From an uncultured Microcaldota archaeon (GTDB lineage Archaea; Micrarchaeota; Micrarchaeia; Micrarchaeales; Micrarchaeaceae): a stretch of DNA of 64,000 nucleotides. Under the pieces are notes generated by a model. That model did no database searches. It worked only from the letters and a program-made list of their open reading frames with translations, and was not told the DNA's origin. A program made the translations under genes and the position numbers. Positions 56,353-64,000 of this stretch are shown piece by piece. Positions within the stretch are counted from its first letter, which is position 1. Each line of letters starts with the position of its first letter. The stretch is from positions 124,001 through 188,000 of the forward strand of contig CAISDH010000033.1 of the NCBI GenBank assembly GCA_903884115.1, given 5' to 3'.

Positions 56353-57180
56353 TCAGATAAGCTCTGCGTTCTTCATCTCTCCAAGTAATGCGGGTATGCT
56401 GCTGTTGGCCGACATCGTGCTTATGGCATTGAGGAGTTTCTTCGCATCTGCGCGCCTTCCAAGCTTGAACATCGCCAGGCCTGCATAGAAGAACGCATTC
56501 ACAATTGCCTCATCACTGCGTATGATGGTGTCTGCATGCTCCATGGCCTTTGCGTAATTTCCTGTGTGCGCTTCGAAGAGCGCGGCGGCGTAGTTGTATA
56601 TGAGGGTGGGACCTAGTTTTCCTATCACATCCAGGCTGTCTTTTGCGCCTCTAATGTCTCCGAACTTGAGCTGCGCAAGCAGAAGCGCATACAAACTATT
56701 CGGAGAGCTGTTGCCCTCTGCCACCTCTCTTCTTGAGATATCTATGGCCTTCGCAAGCAATGCCTTGGCCTTCGATGCAAGATTGAGCGAGAGCTCAATC
56801 GCGGCAGCATTGTCCTCCATGAACCCTGGCTTATCGTAGCTTATCCTGTCGTTCTCATGATTAGAATGCTTTATGTACACCAGCGCCTCTGCATAGAGGA
56901 ATGAGGGGTCTTCCTTATACTGCTCAAGCGTTTCATATTCTGCTATCGCGCCCTCGTACTTGCCCTCTGCCATTGCCTCCTCTATCACGTCAAGGCTGCT
57001 TGTCAGTGTAGGGTCTCTTCTTGCAAGTGATGCATGGTCATAGTGCGCCATGCTCTCGCAGTTTGCGCACATGCACACGCTGCCCAGCGCAGCGGTCTTC
57101 ACTCCGCAGTAACTGCACACAAATTTGCGGTGCGCTTTAGACAAAACCTCCAGGCGTTTCATGTACTGGTTGAGCCTCAT
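56353..57180 (-). CDS. Zinc-ribbon plus TPR-like repeat protein
   Basis: CSYCGVKTAALGSVCMCANC and helical repeats. Confidence 0.65.
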   Translation of the reverse strand: MRLNQYMKRLEVLSKAHRKFVCSYCGVKTAALGSVCMCANCESMAHYDHASLARRDPTLTSSLDVIEEAMAEGKYEGAIAEYETLEQYKEDPSFLYAEALVYIKHSNHENDRISYDKPGFMEDNAAAIELSLNLASKAKALLAKAIDISRREVAEGNSSPNSLYALLLAQLKFGDIRGAKDSLDVIGKLGPTLIYNYAAALFEAHTGNYAKAMEHADTIIRSDEAIVNAFFYAGLAMFKLGRRADAKKLLNAISTMSANSSIPALLGEMKNAELI

Positions 57181-57231
57181 TTCATCCGTGTTTAGAGCTT
57201 AACAGCATCACTATAAATATCTCCCTTCAAT

Positions 57232-57711
57232 ATGCACACTCATAGCGGTAACTCTACAGTGTTTCTTATGAAAATGGACTTGACTGTCGGTGCAGGCATA
57301 CTCTATGACAACAAAATACTCCTCGTGCTGCACGCCAAATTGGGGAAGTGGTTGTTTCCAGGAGGTCATATCGAACAGAACGAATACCCCAACGAAGCCA
57401 TCATCAGAGAGGTCAAGGAGGAAACGGGCCTCAATCTGCGATTCTTAGACTACGGCCCAACAGGCAAGACTCCTGACATCATAAAAGAGCTCGCAATACC
57501 CTTTGATGCGAACCTGCACAGCGTCGGGGACCACAATCATTATTGCATGTACTATGCCTGCACTGTTGATACTCAAAACTTTATCAAAAGCGAAGAAAGC
57601 AGGGACATACGATGGGTTGGCAAGAGTGATGTGCAAACTCTTGAGAACCTGCCTGAGAACGTCAGAAGAATGGCGCTATTCCTTCTTGAAAAATACAAGA
57701 ATCTAGAATGA
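57232..57711 (+). CDS. NUDIX hydrolase
   Basis: GGHIEQNEYPNEAIIREVKEETGLNL Nudix box. Confidence 0.88.
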   Translation: MHTHSGNSTVFLMKMDLTVGAGILYDNKILLVLHAKLGKWLFPGGHIEQNEYPNEAIIREVKEETGLNLRFLDYGPTGKTPDIIKELAIPFDANLHSVGDHNHYCMYYACTVDTQNFIKSEESRDIRWVGKSDVQTLENLPENVRRMALFLLEKYKNLE

Positions 57712-57725
57712 GGGCTCAAACGCGT

Positions 57726-58385
57726 TCACAATTTCTTGAGCACCACGAAGAGGTGCATGCTGTCATAGGGCTCCAGGCCCATTGTCTCCATCACGGAGAA
57801 CGTGCCTTTCAGCTTGTCCAGCTCGTCTCTGTAGATGTCTTTAGGGTCTCTTGATATGTCTATGCTCTGCGACTTTATCGCGAAATAGGCATAGCCATTC
57901 TTCTTCAGGAATCTGCTGTTCTTCAGCAGAATCTCCGCCTGGTCCCTGACCGAAACGTCCTGGTACATGATGTCGCACTCATCCACTGCATCAGCATATC
58001 TCTCCACTTCTCTTGCATCCGCGAGTATGGGTATCATGTTCTCCCTAGTCTCGCAGACCTCGATGAGCGTGCGCATGCACCTCTCTGATATCTCCACGGC
58101 ATACACATGTCCATTCGTGCCCACTATGTCGCTGACGTGGCTTGCCGTGGTTCCTGTCGCAGCGCCAAGATACAGGACTTTGCTGCCTTTCTCGAATGCG
58201 AAATGTTCCAGCCCTATCATTATCGAGGCTGCAAGCTTGCTCCTGTATGGATTCCAGAGCCTGTACTCCTTGTCGTCTAGTATCACAAGCTCCTCTGTAT
58301 ATGCTTTCATGCCCGGCGTGAGATTCAGCGTTGCAAGCTTGCCGTCTATTGAGTAGACTCCCTCTAATATCTGCTTGACGGGCAT
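57726..58385 (-). CDS. flpA: Fibrillarin-like rRNA 2'-O-methyltransferase
   Basis: RLWNPYRSKLAASIMIGLEHFAFEKGSKVLYLGAATGTTASHVSDIVG. Confidence 0.94.
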   Translation of the reverse strand: MPVKQILEGVYSIDGKLATLNLTPGMKAYTEELVILDDKEYRLWNPYRSKLAASIMIGLEHFAFEKGSKVLYLGAATGTTASHVSDIVGTNGHVYAVEISERCMRTLIEVCETRENMIPILADAREVERYADAVDECDIMYQDVSVRDQAEILLKNSRFLKKNGYAYFAIKSQSIDISRDPKDIYRDELDKLKGTFSVMETMGLEPYDSMHLFVVLKKL

Positions 58386-58499
58386 TTCATCATAGCCTTA
58401 TGTGCGCATGGTATAAAAAACATAGAGGGCTCATGGCATTTCTGTTGCTTCAATACAATGGAGCAAAACGGCTACCTGCGCCAGTTCCGTGCTATTGGC

Positions 58500-58871
58500 T
58501 CAAGCTCTTACATAGGCCATGCCGTAGTCGAGAAGCCTTTTCACTGCGCCGTCCATGTACAGCGCGCGCTCTTCCACGCCCTCGCCCGCCTCTGCGCTCG
58601 TGCGCATCTGCTCTTCATTGCTGTCCACGTACTGCAGGGTCGTCTCGTCGAATACCTCCCTTGGCATTTTCAGTCTCGTTGCAAGGTAGTCTATCGAAGC
58701 TCCGCTGGGTGGTTCGTTTCCAGTCCTGCGTATGAAGAGGGCTTTGAAGACCTTCTCTATGGCCTCTGTATAGAGCAGCACGGCTATGGTGAATTCTCCC
58801 GCATGCCTGTAGCGCTTCGCAAGATCAAAATCCTTCGAGGCACCTACCAGCATCTCCTTGATGCGTCCCAT
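58500..58871 (-). CDS. HEPN-like domain protein
   Basis: ASKDFDLAKRYRHAGEFTIAVLLYTEAIEKVFKALFIRRTGNEPPSG helical HEPN-like pattern. Confidence 0.6.
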   Translation of the reverse strand: MGRIKEMLVGASKDFDLAKRYRHAGEFTIAVLLYTEAIEKVFKALFIRRTGNEPPSGASIDYLATRLKMPREVFDETTLQYVDSNEEQMRTSAEAGEGVEERALYMDGAVKRLLDYGMAYVRA

Positions 58872-58979
58872 GCCACTCCACCAAGCATACTATGCGAACG
58901 CCACTTTAAATATCTTGGTTGCTTATATTGTTAACGCAATCAACAGAGTTGTATTCTGAGTAACCTTTGGTGACTGTCC

Positions 58980-61196
58980 ATGGCAGACGATGCCTCTACA
59001 AAAAAACTGCTGTCCGAACTGATTCCAATACTGGGCAGCGCTGTCAGCGACGAGGAGCTCTCCAAGCATTTCTCAAGCGTGATAGCGGGCACGTTCGGCA
59101 TAGAGCAGGTGAGCATGGACGGCATGCATGACGAGAGCGCGCCGTCAGGCGCACTCGAAGGCTACCTCTTCAACACGCGCAAGCCCTACATAGACAACCA
59201 GTTGAGCGAGTTCTCATCCTTCCCTGAACTGATCAACTACAAGAACAGCGGATACAGGAGCTGCGCAATCATGCCAATCATAGTCAACAGCAGGCTCATA
59301 TCCGTGCTAAGGCTGCTCTCCAAATCAGAGAACAGGTTCACAGAGGATCTCATAGGCAGCATATCTTTCAGCGCATACCTAGTGGGCTTCGCGCTGATGT
59401 ACAAGCGCGAGAGCAGCAGGAACCTCAGCATTGCAAACTATTTCAACGGCGCGTTCAACTCCGCAGTGCCGCAGATGATCGTCTCGATCGACGGCAACGT
59501 GGTGAAGGCAAACAGCATGGCGATAAGGTTGCTTGAACTGCCTGCTCGCGCCACTGTGCGCGAGATCGGCCTCGACTTCGCCCAGCTAACCGCTCTTGCG
59601 GGCAAGAGCGCAAAGGTGCAGCGCAAGGCGCGCGTCTACAGCGTAACCACGAGCAAGATAAACGACAAGCTGCTGCACGTCTCCGTGCAGGACATAACAG
59701 ACCTTGAAATGCTCGGCGCCGAGACAACTGCAATGCAGGGCAGCGTGCAGATAGGCATGATTCTGCTCGACCGCAATCTCAACATCATAACTTCAACAAA
59801 CGCATTCTCGAGCATAACCGGTTATGACAACGACATGCTTCAGGGGAAGAATTTCATCAACCTGCTCAAGGAAAGCAGCAGAGATGCATTCAAGCAGGAC
59901 GCCGCTGCAAGCAGCGGCAAGCCCGTGCACGGAACTCTCGATGTGGCTGGCGTGAAAGCCGCATCTACAAGGCTCCGCTACTCCGTTGCAAGCTATATGC
60001 TCGGCCATGTGCTCGTGTTCACGAACGCCCAAGCAGAGAGCTACATCTCTGCCGTGAACTCCGCGCTTGCGGATTTCATCAGCAACACGTCAGAGCTCGT
60101 GATCGTCGCAGACACACTAGGCTACATAAAGGAGTGCAACCTGCCCGTAGAGGCGATGCTTCAATATTCCAGGAACGAACTGATAGGGCGCGACGTGAAG
60201 AGCATATATGTGGAGCCTGCGCTCTTCGAGCGCGACGTAAAGTACGTGATAGGCGGCACCAAGGTTGACAACTCCTATGTCGACTTCATAGCGAAGGACA
60301 ACGGCAGGGTCTCAACATCGTGCTCCATGCGCCTTGTGAAGGACATGAACGGCGACGCGAGCTATGTCATCTTCGCGAAGGAACTGGAAACCAAGAGGCT
60401 TCTCCAGGACCAGGGAAGCAAGATAAAGGAGATGGCGAACGAGGCAAACAGGCTCAGGGCGAACAGCGACCTGAAGTCGCAGTTCATATACAACATATCG
60501 CACGAGCTCAAGACGCCGCTCACGAACATAAAGGGCTTCTCATCGCTGCTATACGGAGGGGAGTTCGGAGCGCTCAACGAAGAGCAGCGCAACTACACCA
60601 ATACGATAACGCAGGAAGCTGACAGGCTGATGCTCATCATACAGCAGATTCTTGACGCTGCAAAGCTCGAGGCGAACAAGGTCAAGCTCGAGCCTAAGGA
60701 GCTGGACCTGCGCGACCTGGAGAACAGCCACAGCATAGGCGCGCTAAAGGAGATGTCGCGCAACAAAGGGCTCGACTTCTCATGGAACGTGAGCTTCGAC
60801 GTGCCCAAGATCACGGCAGACCCCAACAGGCTTATCCAGGTGTTCGTAAACCTCATAGGCAACTCTGTGAAGTTCACAGAGAAGGGGAGCATCACAGTGA
60901 AAGTGTTCAAGAAGAGCAAGAGGACTGTGGAGTGCGACGTGATCGATACGGGCATAGGCATAAGCGACGATGACAAGCACAAGATATTCAAGAAGTTCTA
61001 CGAAGCCCCGAAGAAAGATCTGGTGAAGCAGGACGGCGCAGGCACCGGTCTCGGCCTGTCAATAACAAGAGAGATAATCAAGCTGCACGGAGGCAGAATC
61101 GGCTTCGAATCGCAGCTCGGAAAGGGCAGCACCTTCTGGTTCAGCCTGCCAATAAAGCCGAAATCCAAGAAAAGGAGTGCAGATCAGATAACATAG
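58980..61196 (+). CDS. Soluble GAF-PAS-PAS sensor histidine kinase
   Basis: FIYNISHELKTPLTNIKGF (H box), NLIGNSVKFTEKG (N), DTGIGISDDD, GTGLGLSI (G boxes); no TM segment seen. Confidence 0.92.
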   Translation: MADDASTKKLLSELIPILGSAVSDEELSKHFSSVIAGTFGIEQVSMDGMHDESAPSGALEGYLFNTRKPYIDNQLSEFSSFPELINYKNSGYRSCAIMPIIVNSRLISVLRLLSKSENRFTEDLIGSISFSAYLVGFALMYKRESSRNLSIANYFNGAFNSAVPQMIVSIDGNVVKANSMAIRLLELPARATVREIGLDFAQLTALAGKSAKVQRKARVYSVTTSKINDKLLHVSVQDITDLEMLGAETTAMQGSVQIGMILLDRNLNIITSTNAFSSITGYDNDMLQGKNFINLLKESSRDAFKQDAAASSGKPVHGTLDVAGVKAASTRLRYSVASYMLGHVLVFTNAQAESYISAVNSALADFISNTSELVIVADTLGYIKECNLPVEAMLQYSRNELIGRDVKSIYVEPALFERDVKYVIGGTKVDNSYVDFIAKDNGRVSTSCSMRLVKDMNGDASYVIFAKELETKRLLQDQGSKIKEMANEANRLRANSDLKSQFIYNISHELKTPLTNIKGFSSLLYGGEFGALNEEQRNYTNTITQEADRLMLIIQQILDAAKLEANKVKLEPKELDLRDLENSHSIGALKEMSRNKGLDFSWNVSFDVPKITADPNRLIQVFVNLIGNSVKFTEKGSITVKVFKKSKRTVECDVIDTGIGISDDDKHKIFKKFYEAPKKDLVKQDGAGTGLGLSITREIIKLHGGRIGFESQLGKGSTFWFSLPIKPKSKKRSADQIT

Positions 61197-62239
61197 ATGC
61201 CGCACGCCCCTCCTGTGCTTGTTGCGGTCTTGTATCCTTTGGACAGCGTTATCTCGTTGGCGCCTTGGAAAAAGCCGCTCAGGTTTGCAGTCAGCAGGGT
61301 TCCTGCGCTCGCGTTGATTCCTATTGTCAGCGCGGCAACCTTGTTGTATTCCGTGCTTATCGTCTTTGTGTAGTAAACGACATCGTACGTGCCAGAGCCC
61401 TTGCTGGATATGTTGCTGTACAGCGCATACGGCACATACTGGCTAACGTTCTGGAACGTGCTGTATCCTGAAGGGGCAACGCCGCCATTTGCATTGCGGT
61501 ACGTTGTGTTGTACAAGGTGGGGGTGCAGTTCAAGGTGTTTGCATAGATGGTGCTGTAGTTGAGCATCAGCGGATAGTATACGCTCTTCTGGAGCGCTGC
61601 CAGCACTTTTGCCTTTGTCGTGTTGGTGCCTGCTATTGTCGTTGGCACAGTGCTTTGCACAGAGGTGGTCGTCACGCCTGTATTTGACGGGGGCGCAATG
61701 GTTGTAGACGGAGGCACAGTGGTGGATGAAGGCAAAGTGATGTTATTGCTGGTGCCAGAGCCTGATGCGGTGCCCTGCAAAGCCGTTTGAACAGTGGAGA
61801 TGAATGAGCTGTCAGGCGCTATGTCCAGGCTTGTGCTTATCGGCGTTATCATCATCGTCACGGCATTGCTGCCTACAGAAGTCAGCTGCAGCTCTACGTT
61901 GGCGAACGACGCGCCCGCATTAACCTTCGTTGCCTGCCCCTGGTAGAGCGTGACATTGAGCAACGGGTTCATGAACGCAGGTAGCTTGTTGAGATACACG
62001 TATGCAACGTTATGGCTCGGAGTTGTTCTTGCAAGCGCTATCGCATACGTGCCATCGCCTATTCTGAGCACGGTCGCAGACTTTGTGATGTTCAGCGTAG
62101 TGGCGGTGCTTATTGTGATGGCGTTGCCTGCATTCAGCAGCACATATGAAAGTGCAACCGCGATAACCGCTATAGCCGCTATTATAGGTACAGGCGATAT
62201 TGTCTTATGCCTGCGAACGAGAGGCGATGGAGAAGCCAT
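61184..62239 (-). CDS. Secreted/membrane-anchored hypothetical protein
   Basis: N-terminal TM ISPVPIIAAIAVIAVALSYVLL, T/P/S-rich linker. Confidence 0.6.
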   Translation of the reverse strand: MASPSPLVRRHKTISPVPIIAAIAVIAVALSYVLLNAGNAITISTATTLNITKSATVLRIGDGTYAIALARTTPSHNVAYVYLNKLPAFMNPLLNVTLYQGQATKVNAGASFANVELQLTSVGSNAVTMMITPISTSLDIAPDSSFISTVQTALQGTASGSGTSNNITLPSSTTVPPSTTIAPPSNTGVTTTSVQSTVPTTIAGTNTTKAKVLAALQKSVYYPLMLNYSTIYANTLNCTPTLYNTTYRNANGGVAPSGYSTFQNVSQYVPYALYSNISSKGSGTYDVVYYTKTISTEYNKVAALTIGINASAGTLLTANLSGFFQGANEITLSKGYKTATSTGGACGIYVI

Positions 62240-62367
62240 TCAACACAACCGATACTGTATTGTCAATAAGCTTTTTAATAAGTGCTTTCTCCCTTATTTT
62301 GCGCGCATCCTCGGCGCACACAGATAAGGTAATATTCCTTTTCATTCAAAGCTCAAAAGGTGACCCT

Positions 62368-63564
62368 ATGCAGGATGAGAATGAGCTCGGCAGCGTTCTT
62401 GCAATAATAAACGAGAGGCAGCAGGTTTCCTACGAGGAGCTGAACGACGCCATGAAGAGCACAGGGATGGGCGCAAAGGAGCTTGCGCAGGCGCTCTCAA
62501 CACTAGAGAGCAGGAAGCTTGTCGCATCAAGGAGCTCGGGTGGCATCATGATGTACTACATGCTGCAGCAGGAATCCCCGAGAAACGTGCTCATAGTCGA
62601 GGACGACAAGAACATAAACAAGCTGATGGCGCTATCTATAGGCAAGGACTTTGCGATAAAGCAGGTTTACGACGGCGCGGAAGCGATGCAGGAGATGAAG
62701 AAGGGCAAGCCGGACCTTGTTGTTCTTGACTTGATGCTTCCGAACAAGGACGGGCTCGAGATATGCCAGGAGATAAAGAGCAACAGCGCCATGGCCGGGA
62801 CCATAGTCATACTGGTCAGCGCAATGGACCCTACGAGCAACAGGTTCAAGGGCATCAAGTACGGCGCGGACTACTACATAAAGAAGCCGTTCGACCCACA
62901 GGAGCTGCGCGGTCTCGTGACGATATTCCTGAAGAAGAAGGGCAAGCGCTTCGACCCGCTCATAGACCTGCCCGACGAGGCGCGCATATCAGAAGAAGTG
63001 GAACGCTCTCTGAACGAGCGCACTTCCAACACGATAGGCACGCTTCACATAGAGCACCTCGATGATTATGCGAGAAGGCTCAGCACAGGCTCTGCCATGT
63101 TCATAATAAGGCTCGTCTCGCAGCTGATGCAGGACATAATAAAGGACAAGAAGAGCATGTTCGTGGGATTCCTGAACACCGATGCCTTCGTGGTGGCGGG
63201 GACAAGAGACGACGTCAACACCGCGATGGACGAGCTGCGCAGGGAATTCAGTGCGATAATGCCGTTTGTTTTGCAGGACGAAGGCTACAAGTCCATAAAC
63301 CTCGACCTTGAGGGCATGTTTGACGCCAACGAAATACCGAGACTTGCACTGGCCTATGAGGAATCAAGCATGGAGGCCATAAAGCAGCGCAGGGACGAGA
63401 TACTGAAGAGCAGGAGCACTTCATCGAAGGAGATAGGCTCGTACACGTATGACGAGCTGCGCAGGCTGTTCACAGGCGAGCGTCTTGACGTTAGGATAAC
63501 AAGGGATTCCAGCGGAGTAAAGCTCCAGGTAGGGAAGCAGAATTCAGAGGACGAGCAGCAGTGA
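62368..63564 (+). CDS. Response regulator: wHTH-like + REC + degenerate GGDEF-like domain
   Basis: VLIVEDDKNINKLM...DLVVLDLMLPNKDG...VSAMD...YIKKPFD (REC); start refined to ATG 62368. Confidence 0.85.
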   Translation: MQDENELGSVLAIINERQQVSYEELNDAMKSTGMGAKELAQALSTLESRKLVASRSSGGIMMYYMLQQESPRNVLIVEDDKNINKLMALSIGKDFAIKQVYDGAEAMQEMKKGKPDLVVLDLMLPNKDGLEICQEIKSNSAMAGTIVILVSAMDPTSNRFKGIKYGADYYIKKPFDPQELRGLVTIFLKKKGKRFDPLIDLPDEARISEEVERSLNERTSNTIGTLHIEHLDDYARRLSTGSAMFIIRLVSQLMQDIIKDKKSMFVGFLNTDAFVVAGTRDDVNTAMDELRREFSAIMPFVLQDEGYKSINLDLEGMFDANEIPRLALAYEESSMEAIKQRRDEILKSRSTSSKEIGSYTYDELRRLFTGERLDVRITRDSSGVKLQVGKQNSEDEQQ

Positions 63565-63568
63565 TGAT

Positions 63569-64000
63569 GTGGTAAAACCGCGCAAATCTCAAGCGGCGCT
63601 GGACTTCATGATTTCTTACGGCATGGCGCTGATTATAATATCCGTAGCTCTGCTCGCAGTGGCGCAGCTCGGCGTGTTCAACCCTCTGCTTACGCCGACG
63701 TTCTGCGACGCCACGCCGTCGTTTGCATGCGTAGCTGCCGCCATCAAAGCGAACGGCATGCTTACCATTCTGCTTTCACAGGCAACAGGGGCGACGATGA
63801 ACGTGATAGGCGCATCGTGCTCAAGACTCGCGAACACCGTCAGTGTGCCGGGCCCCATGTACGGCAACCTCAACGTCGGGTACAACTCAGTTACAGAATC
63901 GCAATACTATCCGAGCACTGCCCTGGCTAACGGGCTTCTGCTGTACACCGGCAACACCATGAACCTGACTGTCTTCTGCTATGGCGGCTCAGGGCTGGCA
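63569..64000 (+). CDS. Type IV pilin-like/class III signal-peptide protein (truncated by window end)
   Basis: GTG start: VVKPRKSQAALDFMISYGMALIIISVALLAVAQL... resembles the archaeal QAALEF-type pilin leader; the frame runs to the window end. Confidence 0.65.
   Translation, partial: MVKPRKSQAALDFMISYGMALIIISVALLAVAQLGVFNPLLTPTFCDATPSFACVAAAIKANGMLTILLSQATGATMNVIGASCSRLANTVSVPGPMYGNLNVGYNSVTESQYYPSTALANGLLLYTGNTMNLTVFCYGGSGLA

Noticed and set aside
58500-58871. HEPN-like protein as half of a HEPN-MNT toxin-antitoxin pair
   Set aside because: No MNT nucleotidyltransferase is adjacent; neighbours are fibrillarin and the histidine kinase.
1-64000. CRISPR array, transposase, integrase or prophage modules
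   Set aside because: No regularly spaced repeats, Cas proteins, transposases or integrases were seen on either strand.

Overview
Gene-dense archaeal chromosome segment. Gene content is clearly archaeal, and I infer a DPANN/Micrarchaeota-like (ARMAN-type) genome. It carries: translation genes (S7 C-terminus, aEF-2, L7Ae, S28e, L24e, L37Ae, L41e, S24e, S27ae, aIF1A, aIF2-beta, aIF5A, CysRS, HisRS); a nuoHIJKLMN membrane-arm operon; the exosome/proteasome superoperon (psmA-SBDS-rrp4-rrp41-rrp42-rpl37ae-rpoP) with RNase P Pop5/Rpp30 and Orc1/Cdc6 next to it; SRP54 and SecY; division genes (two tandem FtsZ, SepF, a PRC-barrel protein); RpoE1/Spt4; fibrillarin; a histone; a GAF/PAS histidine kinase and a response regulator; several N-glycosylation-rich secreted proteins; and one intron-containing tRNA-Arg(TCT). 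Main second-look items: (1) genes whose conserved N-termini can only be reached from an ACG codon, each with a GTGA-type Shine-Dalgarno motif just upstream (Rrp4 and L37Ae strong, a zinc-ribbon protein supportive); (2) a TATA-binding protein with only one TBP repeat; (3) three conserved tiny genes absent from the supplied ORF track (RpoP, S27ae, L41e); (4) two genes interrupted by single-frame shifts (a gluzincin-like metallopeptidase and a surface-protein remnant); (5) a response regulator with a GGDEF-like C-terminus lacking the catalytic motif; (6) an FtsZ paralog with a GGGTGGG signature. Family calls come from reading motifs by eye; no database search was run.
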